Shown piece by piece: positions 35,735 to 46,124 of a DNA stretch of 64,000 nucleotides. This stretch comes from Glandiceps talaboti. Its lineage: Eukaryota; Hemichordata; Enteropneusta; Spengelidae. The stretch lies in contig NC_135555.1 of NCBI RefSeq assembly GCF_964340395.1, forward strand, positions 19,904,947 to 19,968,946. The letters run 5' to 3'. The notes under the pieces are model-generated. The model made no database searches. It had not been told where the DNA came from and worked only from the letters and a program-made list of their open reading frames with translations. The number at the start of each line of letters is the position of its first letter. Position 1 is the stretch's first letter. The translations under genes and the position numbers were made by a program.

Positions 35735-36030
35735 AAAATGTACCAGATTTCCAGGGGTATTTTGATATAGTTCCCCACCAACTTTACGGTATGGTACGGT
35801 ACATCTACAAGGTGTTGAAATCTATGAAAGTTTTATCACATTTTGTTATATCTCATACCGGGTTCCCCAACAATTTTGTCATGGTACAATTACAAGAGTA
35901 TTGAAAACTATTACAGTTTTACCAGATTTCCTGACATCAGTTACCAGATTCTCCTACTGTTATGTTACAGTACAAGGACTTACGTATGGAAATCTAATCA
36001 AGTTCTACCAGATTTCCCAGTGTCTGTTAC
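35735..36030. repeat. Three-copy tandem repeat, about 90-105 bp unit
   Basis: Units contain (C/T)ACCAGATTTCC, a GGTATGGTAC-type word, TACAAG(G/A) and AATCTAT(G/C)AA, repeating from about 35741, 35833 and 35924. Confidence 0.65.
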
Positions 36031-36129
36031 CAAAGTACCCAAAACATAGCAAAAAAACCCTCTAAATTGCATCTTGGCGGCCTAGATTATAACAACTTAT
36101 GACTCATTGAATTTGTACAGCTAATATAT

Positions 36130-36340
36130 TTTAAAAGCAAGAATTACATTTTTAGTAATAAAATTTCTGCTCACAAGAGTCAAAATATTTCTTGGAAGCG
36201 ATCTGTGATATGTGACAAAGAGCCCACTGCAGTACACCCCTGACGATGCTGACGTGACGTCAGTGAAATTAGGATTTGCTTCCAAGGAATATTTGAAAAC
36301 TGGTTCTATTTTTGTTTCAAGCAGAAATCTGTATAGTGCT
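36130..36340 (+). repeat. Dispersed repeat R2, copy 1
   Basis: Shared with 37560-37810 and 39640-39760, and partly with 63190-63275. Landmarks are AAATTTCTGCTCAC, AGTCAAAATATTT, a CAGTACACCCCTGA(C/T)G word and GGATTTGCTTCCAAG. The open frame at 36212-36460 begins inside this repeat and is not called. Confidence 0.6.
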
Positions 36341-36849
36341 GGGGGACAGTTAATTATTGTTCATTTTGTCTTCCTAATTCTAGTTAGATTTTTTATGTTT
36401 CCATCTGTCATATATTTCATTTTTAAAATTACCTCAAATTATATTTTAACATTTATGTAGAATAAATGAAGTAAGTGAATGCAATAACACCAATTATTTG
36501 AGAAATAACTTTTAAACTGTTTGAATGATATCAAATTATATTTCAAACAGATGATTGGCTAGCAAAAACATTCAGACTACAAGAATAACTCATCTTTCAT
36601 TTTGTATCTTGGAACTTTGCAATAAATGAAAATTAAGACACAATTAATTCTTTTTCTGTTATTTTTTTTACATATTTCAAATTTATTCTGGATGTGACTC
36701 AATTATTTGATTTTCCTTCTTGATTTTTTCTTAATATTTAAGTTGCAGTTATACCTGAAATTACAACAATATGTATTTTCATTTGAACTCCAGACCTCTA
36801 ACTTTTGACTCAAATCAGGCAAGTCATTTTGTGTTAGTCTCCTGGATTA

Positions 36850-37225
36850 CAAGTTACCGCCAAAATTAATTTGCTAAATAAATTTTCACCACTCTTCAAA
36901 AGTTTTTGGTTTGGTTCACATCTGTTTTTGATCCGAATCATTGATTTTGTTTGCACTAATGATTTATGTCAAAATTTTAAATTAACAGTTATTGCCAAAA
37001 TCAGATGAATATAAATTTTCATTTCTTCATAACTTTTTCGGCATACAACACATTTATTTTGGATCAGAACCATTGATTTATGTCTGTTAATGATCTTGTG
37101 CCAAAATTGAAATTAAGAGTTATTGCCAAAAGTAGGGGAATATAAATTTTCATTTTTCTATAATTTTTTATAACAACCACATTAATTCTAGACTAGAATG
37201 AAAGATATAACCACCATATGAAAAT
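36850..37225. repeat. Three-copy tandem repeat, about 120-135 bp unit
   Basis: Units begin GTTATTGCCAAAA (36989, 37108) or GTTACCGCCAAAA (36851). They share ATATAAATTTTCA, a GGATC(A/C)GAA(C/T)CATTGATTT word and ATG(C/T)CAAAATT. Confidence 0.75.
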
Positions 37226-37559
37226 CTATGCCAAAATTATCGTTGAAAAATTGGCCAATTTGTCAAAATGATTTAATAATTGGAACCAACACATTTTCTG
37301 ACTTGTACCAGGTAGTTAAAAATGTAAGGGGTGACAGGGTGTGGTTAAAAGTAGCATTGGGAAACTTTGCTATATATTGCTTTGAACATTATCTGCCCCA
37401 TATTATGCCCGATGAATGGGGCCGACTGGCTTATTTCACTTCATGATAAATTCATGCAAAGGGATAAAAATTGTTAGAAAAAAAAAGATAAACATGTCCG
37501 GCAGCAAAAGATGATTCCATATACTCAGGGGAAGGAGAAGACATTACGGCACATAAACC

Positions 37560-37810
37560 TGTTACAGTAAGAATGAGTATTCATGGACTCAGTGTTTGAC
37601 TTTGAAAGAAAATTTCTGCTAACTGAGTCAAAAAAAAAAATTCTCAAAAGTGAATCTCAAATTTTCAATGATAATAACTCGTTTGATATGTCTCCTCCAA
37701 GATACATGCATGTAGTGACATCCCATTATAGTACACCCTGATGTCATCATGAATAATTTGGAATTTGCTTCCAAGAATTGATGCTATGAACAGAAATTTT
37801 GATTTGTAAC
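37560..37810 (+). repeat. Dispersed repeat R2, copy 2
   Basis: Carries GTAAGAATGAGTATTCATGG, AAAATTTCTGCTAACTGAGTC, GTACACCCTGATGTCATCATG and GGAATTTGCTTCCAAG in the same order as copy 1. Confidence 0.6.
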
Positions 37811-38254
37811 CAGGCTGACTCAGTTATCCGTTCCTTCACATGATTTTGACATTATTAGCCTTGAATATTAGAATATTTTGTTTCACTTTCATTTTGAAAA
37901 CCAAAAACTGAGAATTTCCAACCTCTACAGTACTTGACAATGTGTTGATCTTTGGTTTCAATCTTAACTCCATTCTTTCACTTCACCAGTAACTTCTTAA
38001 TTTGAAAATTTAAAAAAATATTTTTTTCTAAACTCTTAGAATGTCACATTATTTATCTGTAGATCATAACTCTTATTTTATGTTTGTGTAAAAAGACACA
38101 TAACTTGCAACTACAAACAATTTCAAAAATACATGTATCATTGTGAAATTACTCTCTCTTCTTTTGTGTGTGGTCAATACAAGCATTTTCTTTTTACTTT
38201 ATTGTATTGTATTGTACTGATATCTGGAAATTTAGATAAAGTTTATTATTATTT

Positions 38255-38790
38255 TTCAAAAATATCTTCAGTCACCAAATTATCATTTTTGTGTATGAAA
38301 ATATGTCTTGAAGTTTAAATTATTATTAGTATATATACCACATAATTCAGTACAAAAACGGCTTGGGCTTGAATTTTTGACTAGCTTTGCACCACATGTA
38401 TGAGCACACTTATTCTAGAAGTTGCAGTTATATACAATTTCAAAAATCACTTCACCATATTACCATTTCTGTGTGAAAAGACCTGTCTTGAAGCAGAAAT
38501 TTGACAATATTAGTAGTACCACGTAATTCAGTACAAAAACAGTTTGGGCTCAAAATTTTCGACTAGTTTCACACTATTGAACAGGCTTTTGCAAATAGTT
38601 GAAGCTAAAAAACAATTTTGCAATTTTCACCATATTATAATTTCTGGTTACATGTGAAAAAAGTATGTCTTGAAGTTAAAGCTTAAATTTGACAATATTA
38701 GTAATAATTCATTACTAAAAAAAACAGCTTGTCTTAAAATTTTGACTAGTTTCGCACTATTGAACAAGAAGTTTAATATTAAACTTAAAT
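38255..38790. repeat. Three-copy tandem repeat, about 180-bp unit
   Basis: CACC(A/-)ATATTA(C/T)CATTTCTGTGTGAAAA, TGTCTTGAAG, AATATTAGTA, AATTCAGTACAAAAAC, TTTTGACTAG and TT(T/C)GCAC recur in this order from about 38262, 38443 and 38621. Confidence 0.85.
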
Positions 38791-39589
38791 TCAAGGTTAT
38801 CTCAGTACCTGAACAATTTACTCTCAATCAAAAATTCCAAATTGTATGTGAACAGGAAAAAGTGCATTTCCTGTCACCACTTGATAGGATTACCTATTAG
38901 TCTATCAAAGCAGTCTAGTACCTATTCAATCTCAAGGTTACTAGCTAAGTGTCTTTCACTCCACACAAGGTCAAACTCAATTAAAATACAAAGAAACCGG
39001 TCCATAGACAGGCCTATGACCGGTCCAAACACTGAACAGGTCTATATGCAATCTTTCTATTCATATGCAAATCAGATGTGATGTAATTACAGCCAGTGGA
39101 GCTTTAATAAAAGGCGATATTTTATGACTGTGAAAATGTGACCATTTCAAGGAAAAACTAAAATACGTGCGTTATCGTAAATCATTCTTCTATCTCTATG
39201 GCAATGCTATCTGAAGACATGCTCCCTGTAGTGTAGTGTCAGCAAAAAATATGCTTTGATTTGCTATGATGAATCTCTCTTAGTATTACAGTCATTTTTT
39301 TTAAAGGCCCAGTTTGGGTTAGGATTAAAATTTAGGTGGGAAAAACACTTGTACAACAAAGCTATAGAAAAATTTTGTTAAAAACAAAAGAATGACCCAA
39401 AATATTCATTTTTGGATGTACTTATAACATGACACTACGAGACCATGGGATTGAAGTCTTGGCCTTTAAAGGTAATTGTGGCTGGGATAAAAAGTTCCCA
39501 ATATTACCCAATGATATGGAAAGCGTAAATATTCATGGCTTCTGGGTTCATAATTATAAATGACAATTCCTTTTAAGAGTTCAAAAATT

Positions 39590-39613
39590 GGGGGGGGGGG
39601 GGGGGGGGGGGGG
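39590..39613. repeat. Poly-G tract of 24
   Basis: Uninterrupted G24, G-quadruplex capable. The true length is uncertain because such runs are hard to sequence. Confidence 0.95.
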
Positions 39614-39639
39614 AACCGGAATAAAACAAATCCTCACTT

Positions 39640-39760
39640 TCGGCTGACACCTTCACCAGGGGTTACTACACACTGTCACATGACAATGCTGATGAGATGT
39701 TAGCAACAATTTGGAATTTGCTTTCTAAAATTTTTTTAAATCTGTGAGTAGAAACTTTAT
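39640..39760 (+). repeat. Dispersed repeat R2, copy 3
   Basis: Contains GTTACTACACACTGTCACATG, GATGAGATGTTAGCAA and TTGGAATTTGCTTTC, matching the second half of copies 1 and 2. Confidence 0.5.
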
Positions 39761-40151
39761 TCATCATATCAAATACTAATAATATGTCTGTATGCATATG
39801 CATGTATCTGCATTTCATTTCAAAATAAAATTATCAAGTTCACATTTCTAGTAGTCTAGTTCCTATACGGATGGTATCATTACAATTTACATGTCCACTC
39901 ATGGTCTAGTTAAGAGAATACGTTGGCATCAAAACATTTCTAGGTATGAGTGATTTTATTCACCATTATTGGTATGATATCTACAGTATATGTCCTTTGT
40001 GTTTTCTTTATAATTATATGCCCCTCTATAGAGGGAGAGGGGGAAGGAGAGATAAGTACTCAGCCCTAAACAACACAGTTACACATCTTTTGCTTCATGT
40101 TGTACTATCACTGTTGAATGCCCTTTATTTCTTCTTCTGTATACACATCAG

Positions 40152-40320
40152 GCATTTCTGCTCCAAGGAGTAGACATGACAGTCAATAAAATGAATCCAG
40201 CTCTCTCTCCTACATCAGGTTTTTCTAATGATTCTAAACTGAGAAGGAGCACACAGGGACTAAAAACAAACCACCTACTCAATGGTAAACCACTGGGACT
40301 TGTACTGTTTCTAATTCATT
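40152..40320 (+). CDS. Candidate Ser/Thr-rich internal exon, phase 0 to 1
   Basis: One of the best acceptors in the window (pyrimidine-rich from 40121, ending ACACATCAG) opens a frame in phase 0. It starts AFLLQGVDMTVNKMNPALSP and continues TSGFSNDSKLRRSTQGLKTN, then HLLNG. Two donors keep the same phase: AATG|GTAAAC at 40284 and CATT|GTAAGTG at 40320. The second has the better intron side and adds KPLGLVLFLIH. The Ser/Thr/Lys/Arg content would suit a cytoplasmic or linker region. The next exon must start in phase 1. A short frame after a strong acceptor at 41957 (CLNLKGRTTALSYII, then stop) fits that phase, whereas 45715 does not. No family is recognised. Confidence 0.35.
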
Positions 40321-40387
40321 GTAAGTGTCAATCAAGCACTAATGCACTCTCTCCTTCTCTGTGTCTATAAGTCGTTGAGATGGACAA

Positions 40388-40541
40388 ATGGTGAAATTGG
40401 CAGACTTGGAAACGGTGCATGTCAGTAGTAATCTATCACAAATTGACAGGCTGTCGTCATCGCTCATTAATATTCATTTGGTACACCTGTTTCGACTATC
40501 GTGGGAATTCATGCAAATGTCCAACCGAAGTCCACCTCCAG
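40388..40541 (+). promoter_or_regulatory. GC-elevated block, octamer and homeobox-like words
   Basis: Contains GACAGGCTGTC (paired TGACAG/CTGTC half-sites near 40445), CATTAATATTCATTTG and ATGCAAAT, an exact octamer, at about 40512. Two + frames are open through it but stop before the donor at 40695. A regulatory element or noncoding exon is more likely than coding. Confidence 0.25.
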
Positions 40542-40696
40542 AAAAATCATGTGGGGACGCGACATCATCATGTTTATATGAACACTGTAGGAGGTAGCAC
40601 AGAATTCTGTGTGAGAGTAACGAAATTGACTAGACGTACTGTGTGAAAATAACGTAGTGTAAGATCGAAATATGGTCGTCAGGAACTAGACCAGGT
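40542..40696 (+). repeat. Dispersed repeat, copy 2, ending at a perfect donor
   Basis: Aligns with 1-155. It ends GACCAG|GTAAGT, an ideal splice donor, where the partner copy has GACTAGTAGTAG and no GT. Upstream frames are closed within the last 50 bases, so any exon ending here would be untranslated. Confidence 0.6.
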
Positions 40697-40699
40697 AAG

Positions 40700-41165
40700 T
40701 TCACACTGCAATTCGTTTCTGAATGTCTAAAGTCCTTGGGTAAGATCATGAATCCCAATTTTGTCCCATTCAACCAATCTCTATGTCAAACATGGAACTA
40801 TTCAGATCTGATGTGAGAGGCCCAGGAGGACCTACCTGTTGGGATCAAATTATCTATATAACTATGTAATTATTTCATGGAACTATGTAAGTATGTATGA
40901 ATGGGGACCTGGCAGGATAGTGATTGTATGGGGCTACATTTGTACCTGTCAGAATGTAATTATGTGTGAATGGGGACCTGACAGGACAGTGATCATTATA
41001 TGAATGGTTTACTCCTATATATGCACTTTAATACTTAGCTGCAAAGACTTATCTTATATGCAATTGAAGTATAATGAGTTGTTGTGCTACTATAGATCTG
41101 TGCCAAAGGTAAAAATGTGTAGTGTTAGGATCATGTGGAGGCACCTTAGAAGGTCAATGATGACT
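40700..41165 (+). mobile_element. Old, diverged SINE copy
   Basis: Body segments match the fresher copies at 43261 and 54947: TTTCTGAATGTCTAAAGTCCTTGGG, GGGGACCTGGCAGGATAGTG (present twice, at about 40904 and 40971), a CTCCTATATATGCACTTTAAT region and CTGTGCCAAAGGTAA. The tRNA-related head and the tail are not recognisable. The doubled GGGGACCTG segment suggests an internal duplication. Confidence 0.6.
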
Positions 41166-41169
41166 AACC

Positions 41170-42380
41170 TTCAAATAACACTTTAGAATCTGTGAACTGT
41201 GTTTCACAATCATATATACAATGTACAACTCCAGAGATATGGCTGTCGACACACATTTGAAAAAAAAAATGTTTTTAGGAATTGTATACACATGTATTCA
41301 TTTTATTTTTTCAAACATTGTATCTTGAATACTAAATTTATTAGGTGATAGATGGTTCAATAACGCCATGAAAATCAATAGAAATTCTACCCAAATTGTA
41401 AGTGAAACAGGTCACTTCATCAACTCTGACTACCTACCACACATAGACATTATATTTGAACCGTGTCCTTCAGAACCACTGGCTAGCTCCATGTGTTTCG
41501 TACCTTCCACTCCATCATATAAATTCTGAAAAAAGCATTGAGGAACTCAAACAAAAACCTGTTCTCCGGCTAGCGCCATCTACACCCCCCCCCCCCCTTT
41601 CCTTTTTCATGTAACTTCTGAAACAAGCGTTGTCGTCGTTGAAGAACTCGCACCGCTAGGAAATTGTCTGAGAGATGAACAAGTACTCAGTGGGAGAGCT
41701 ACTATCACTGCAAGCTACAGATACTATTAATCTCTGAGTAAATAGTTCATTATCACTCCTTTGTCTCGACACCCTGTTATAGGAAATCCTACTTGATTAT
41801 ACAATTCATGTTTAATAAGAAAACATATGCCTTATTTGTATTCAGTTGACTTTCTTGTAAGTCTTTCTTTTTGTTCAAGATAAGTAGGTCTAAATTAACC
41901 TGGACCCCCTAGGCTGTTCACCTTTATACACATACAATTTTCTATTTTACTTTCAGCCTGTCTGAATTTAAAAGGTAGAACGACTGCTTTATCGTACATC
42001 ATTTGATATTTCTTGATGTATATCAAATTCATCTCTTTTTTCATTATATTTGACGTCATTAATTATTCATTTTAATTTACTCGATCCTATTATCATCTCT
42101 CGTCTTTATCTTTTTAATTATCTTATTTTCTATGTTTTTGACTTCTAAGGTTGTTTTTCTGGAAAATCCAATGATTTTGATTTTGAACTTACCTGACCTG
42201 CTTTTAAACATGTGCATGTATGTAACCATCAATTTTTTTACCTCCATGTGTAACAATTTTTGGACAAAACGTTGGTGATTTCAGTAATTGTTAGGGGCTG
42301 TATTATCTATGTTTGCACCCTTACACAGACACATAGCTAAAAGCATGCATATTACACAATATGCAAATATATTCATCTTC
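41170..42380. other. AT-rich stretch with one strong isolated acceptor
   Basis: No firm gene. ATTTTCTATTTTACTTTCAG ends at 41956 and is followed by a 16-codon phase-1 frame ending TGA at 42004. A C14 run lies at about 41586. Confidence 0.35.
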
Positions 42381-42385
42381 ATGTA

Positions 42386-42386
<1 letters not shown>

Positions 42387-42432
<46 letters not shown>

Positions 42433-42780
42433 GCGCGCGTACGTACGTGCGTGCGTACGTACGTACGTACGTACGTACGTACGTACAAATATATAAACAT
42501 ACATACATACATACACACACACATACATACATACATACATACATACATACATAATAATAATACATACATACATACATACATACATACATACATACATACA
42601 TACATTCGTACATACGTACATACGCATGTACATACACATGCACGCATGCACACATGCACATACATATGCACACACGCACACACACATACATACATGTACA
42701 TACATACATTCAGACATGCATACATATTTGTAAGTGCAGGCATGCATGCACGTATGTACGTACGCGTACATACACACAGG
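42387..42780. repeat. Compound microsatellite (CA)n-(CGTA)n-(CATA)n
   Basis: Begins as about 40 bases of CA, passes through CGCGCG into about 45 bases of perfect CGTA/ACGT, then into long CATA tracts with interruptions. The alternating purine-pyrimidine character throughout predicts Z-DNA. It generates six spurious Cys/Val/Tyr- or His/Thr-rich frames on both strands. Confidence 0.97.
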
Positions 42781-43260
42781 TCTATTCTGTTGATCAAATC
42801 ACAACACATCCCTGTTACACACAAACAAACAGGCATGAACACATACATACATTTGTAAATGTACAAAAATATTACATGCAATTTATATATAGAACTTTCT
42901 ATATTCTTATGTGTTTTTGTGTTAAAGAACAGAAAAATCCATTCTTGTTCATATACATAAAGTACATGTATATGCATTTCAATAACATCCCCTTGAACTT
43001 GAAGTTAGTTCATCCCAAATCATTCCCAGCATACAAAATGTATAGTGTTTTTGACAGCTAAAAACTGGACTGTGTTTCCTTTGCCCCATTTCCTGTCCTT
43101 GAAACATTTGAATGCAATTATTTCATCATGTCTTACCTTCCACCACACTTGATAGAATCACTACAGGTACCTTCTATAATAAATATACCTACAAGAGATC
43201 AAACATGAAATGACAAATTAATATTTGGAATCAAGTTAGTCATGTATGATGTAGTATGCT

Positions 43261-43605
43261 GTGGAGTCATGATGAGCGAATAGTTAGAGTAGCCAGCTTG
43301 GAATCTGCAAGTTGCAGGTTATAGACCCGCCGTTGCCATTTCTTTCTGAATGGCTAAAGTCCCTGGCCAATATTTGGACCATGATTGTGCCTCATCCCAG
43401 CTGTATAATTGGGGACCTGGTAGGATAGAGGTTGCAATGTGAATACTTTAATCCTATGTGCTTATAGAGGCTGCAATGGATCATATGCTTGCTCCTCAGG
43501 GAGTTGAGGAAGTATAAAGGGTCGTTTTGCTGCCATTGATCCGTGCCAGGGGTAATAATTGTGAGCCCCTTGAGGTCTCAGGAGGAAAGGCATGTTATAT
43601 CAATT
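43261..43605 (+). mobile_element. tRNA-derived SINE, full-length diverged copy
   Basis: Starts GTGGAGTCATGATGAGCG, with an A-box-like GAGCGAATAGTTAGAGTAG and a decayed B box (GTTGCAGGTTATAGACCC). The body follows (GGCTAAAGTCCCTGG, CCCAGCTGTATAATTGGGG, GACCTGGTAGGATA, TTGCAATGTGAATAC, TAATCCTATGTGCTTA, GGCTGCAATGGAT, GTTGAGGAAG, CCAGGGGTAATAATTGTGAG). The tail is worn. It aligns along its length with the reverse complement of 54947-55308. Confidence 0.85.
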
Positions 43606-43619
43606 CTGCCTAATGATAA

Positions 43620-44770
43620 CTAAAGTGTTTACTGTGTGCAGTTACATAATGTCAAAATATGGTATATTTGTCATCTCAGGATGTTACAGTACTTACATGT
43701 ATACACTGCTCACATAATTCTTATAAGTTACAGCTTAGGTTTATTCATTTGCATAAACAACTCTTGATTTCAAGATGTCTAGACAGTGTGAAGCGTGATC
43801 TTGAGATTGGAAGCCGTAGATAGCCTCTAAACTCCCAGCTACATTACTGAGTACATATTTTACCGAAAATATGGTAGAGGGAGTTCAAACCTACGAAACT
43901 TTGAGGCTTTCACTCTCGACTACATGTACATGTAGCTGTTACTAGGGGTTACAAAAACTCAACACGAACACACGGGTAACAATTATCTCTTGAAGACAGT
44001 GCAAAGTAATATCCCTTCCTTGATGAATTACGATCGTAACCAGTGCACATTACACCATGACCCAGTCCGCCATAACCGATCTACGTGCACCATCATTTAT
44101 CAAGTTAAATACATCCCAAATGGTGCCCAAATATCTGTGCTCATCATAAAATCTCATGAACTCTAAATCTTTGGACTTAACACAGTGTGTAAAAGGATTT
44201 GTAAAAAATGATTCATATTTGTCTTGGGATTCAAAGAGATAAAGTTGGTATTCTGCTCAAGCGATACCGACAAAATTGGGAATGCTTTAAATAAAAAAAA
44301 ACGGAATCGTATATATATGCTCGAGAGTGGAGACGTTTGGGATGTAACTGTTTTTTTTATCCATTTCGTGCAAACCAGAACAAGACATACTACCAATGGA
44401 GGATGTGGTGAGATAATGATAGGAGTATTACTACAATTCCTATATATGGAACTCTTCACAGAACAGGCACATTATAAATTCACTTTATTATTATTACATA
44501 CACATCAATAAAAATATAAAATTGTTTGATTTATTAATTTTTAATCACTCTATGTTTTCATTTAATATTATGATGTACATAATGTATGATCTGCATGTTT
44601 ATCTTTCTTTCAAACATAAAGTTGAGTGTATTCGATTATTGTACATTGAATTATTTCAAAAGTGTAATTTGATACATGCAGATTTCATGTTATTAAGTTT
44701 CTTCCGGTATCATTTGCATATACAAATGTATGCAAGTTTCAAACCTGCATTTATACTATAGCTGCAACCG
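43620..44770. other. Mixed noncoding stretch
   Basis: No exon or repeat is supported. The overlapping frames at 44163-44511 on both strands have no splice support. Confidence 0.4.
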
Positions 44771-44779
44771 GAACATTTT

Positions 44780-45130
44780 TTTTTTTTTGGAATTTTTTTT
44801 TTTTTTAGATACACCGAATGTACAATAACTTTTTACAGGCATTACCTGTCACAGGTGATGTAATACTGTTCAAGGTGTACAATATTAGGAAGTTATTGTA
44901 CATTTGGTGTACCTTGAAAACATATTTTTGTAGCTGTATACAGGATAAATCAAAAAAAAATTTTGGTCTGTACCCAAAACTCAGCACCCTCAACGACAAC
45001 CATGATTTCACCCTGTTTCTGTACTACCTATGGATAATATCAACCACTGAATGTACAGTGTCAAATTATTGGAAGTATTTTAGCAATTTTCAGATAATGT
45101 GTTGTGGTTGTCTGATCTATAAAGTTTATG
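44780..45130 (+). repeat. Dispersed repeat R1 copy with internal hairpin
   Basis: Aligns with 29200-29520. Arms at 44810-44830 (TACACCGAATGTACAATAACT) and 44891-44911 are inverted repeats, matching at 20 of 21 bases around a 60-base loop. The 163-codon frame at 44818-45309 runs through this repeat and is not a gene. Confidence 0.7.
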
Positions 45131-45394
45131 TTGGTAAAAAATCAAGCCTTGTACACTTGGAGGCTCTACAGGGTTTCCGCACACCCTCGTCCCCAAACCC
45201 ACCCTCACCTGTTTCACCTGAGTTCATAACCAGAAGTACAGTGGAAGTACTGAAAATGGCGCTTTTTTACCAGATTTCATCTCTCCGTAGAAAAGTAAAA
45301 GTAAAATAAATAGCCTATCAGTATCAACGCTTGCATGATCATGTGATAGATAACATCACCGAACAACATTACATGTGCTTGGTTATGTAATAAA

Positions 45395-45700
45395 TAACAT
45401 GTATCAAGTCACATCATCTTTATACCACGGAAGTGTGATAAACTGCTTATCACATTACATTGCAGCTCCATGGTGATACGATCAATATATATGTACCTTA
45501 TCAACTCAAGTAGCACTGAGCTGTCAACGGAAGTATGATCAACTACTTCCTACAATATGGTGGTTATATGATCAATATAACTGTAGCTTTAATTATCAAC
45601 TCAAAGTCTGTGAACACAGAAAATGGAAATGTGATAAGCTGGTTATCAAGTGACATCATCACTCCATGATGATATGATCATTATACATGTACATTGTACT
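45395..45700. repeat. Three-copy tandem repeat, about 110-130 bp unit
   Basis: GAAGTGTGAT(A/C)AACT, then a TATCA(A/C) word, CTCCATG(G/A)TGAT, ATGATCAATATA and TATCAACTCAA recur from about 45427, 45530 and 45625. The array runs up to the acceptor of the next exon. Confidence 0.7.
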
Positions 45701-45714
45701 CATACAAAATACAG

Positions 45715-45913
45715 ATTACCAATTCCATCTGCAAATGCCGCAAATGGTTCGTCGACTCAGTCTTCAGGATACGACACTCGTGCCACGCTATCAGCCAGCA
45801 CTGAGCATGATACTGTGATAGAGCTGAACAACATGTGTATCTTAGACTACAACACGCAACAGTCTAGGTGGTTTACAAGAATGGAACACAACGAGAACAG
45901 CACTACAGTCTAA
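45715..45913 (+). CDS. Candidate terminal exon: Ser/Thr-rich tail with PDZ-type C-terminus
   Basis: An AG at 45713-45714 opens a frame in phase 2, starting LPIPSANAANGSSTQSSGYD and continuing TRATLSASTEHDTVIELNNM. It ends RMEHNENSTTV and TAA at 45911. The last residues T-T-V fit the class I PDZ ligand pattern (S/T-x-hydrophobic at the end). The segment is Ser/Thr-rich, has no hydrophobic span, and has clearly higher GC and better codon character than its surroundings. AATAAA follows the stop by 204 bases. Together these suggest the cytoplasmic end of a membrane receptor, channel or adhesion protein. The acceptor has a poor pyrimidine tract, and the preceding phase-2 exon was not found. Which protein it belongs to is unknown. 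Confidence 0.42.
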
Positions 45914-46116
45914 TGACACAAATGTGAAACATCACTTGACTAAACTTGTAAACTACTGTAGACGTAGTAGAACAGTGTGTACAGTATAGTTACTTTGGAA
46001 CGGTCAATAGGATATGAATGCGACATTTTGATCCGTCTACTACGGGTCTTGATTATGCAATTACTTAGCTTTAATGTCTCTCTTAATTGGCGGAATAGTA
46101 CAGAGATGAAAAGCTT

Positions 46117-46122
46117 AATAAA
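46117..46122 (+). terminator. Polyadenylation signal AATAAA
   Basis: The canonical hexamer lies 204 bases after the TAA of the candidate terminal exon. AATAAA is common by chance in AT-rich DNA, so its value lies in the position. Confidence 0.35.
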
Positions 46123-46124
46123 AA

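Noticed and set aside
36212-36460. 82-codon open frame
   Set aside because: It starts inside dispersed repeat R2, which is not open in the other copies.
42281-43061. Six long frames, up to 196 codons, on both strands
   Set aside because: They derive almost entirely from the compound CA/CGTA/CATA microsatellite. The low-complexity His/Thr/Tyr or Cys/Val/Met periodicity shows this.
44833-44852. Tiny exon between TTTTTACAG and GTGATG
   Set aside because: It falls within dispersed repeat R1 and its hairpin loop.
44818-45309. 163-codon open frame
   Set aside because: Its first half lies inside dispersed repeat R1, and no splice support exists.
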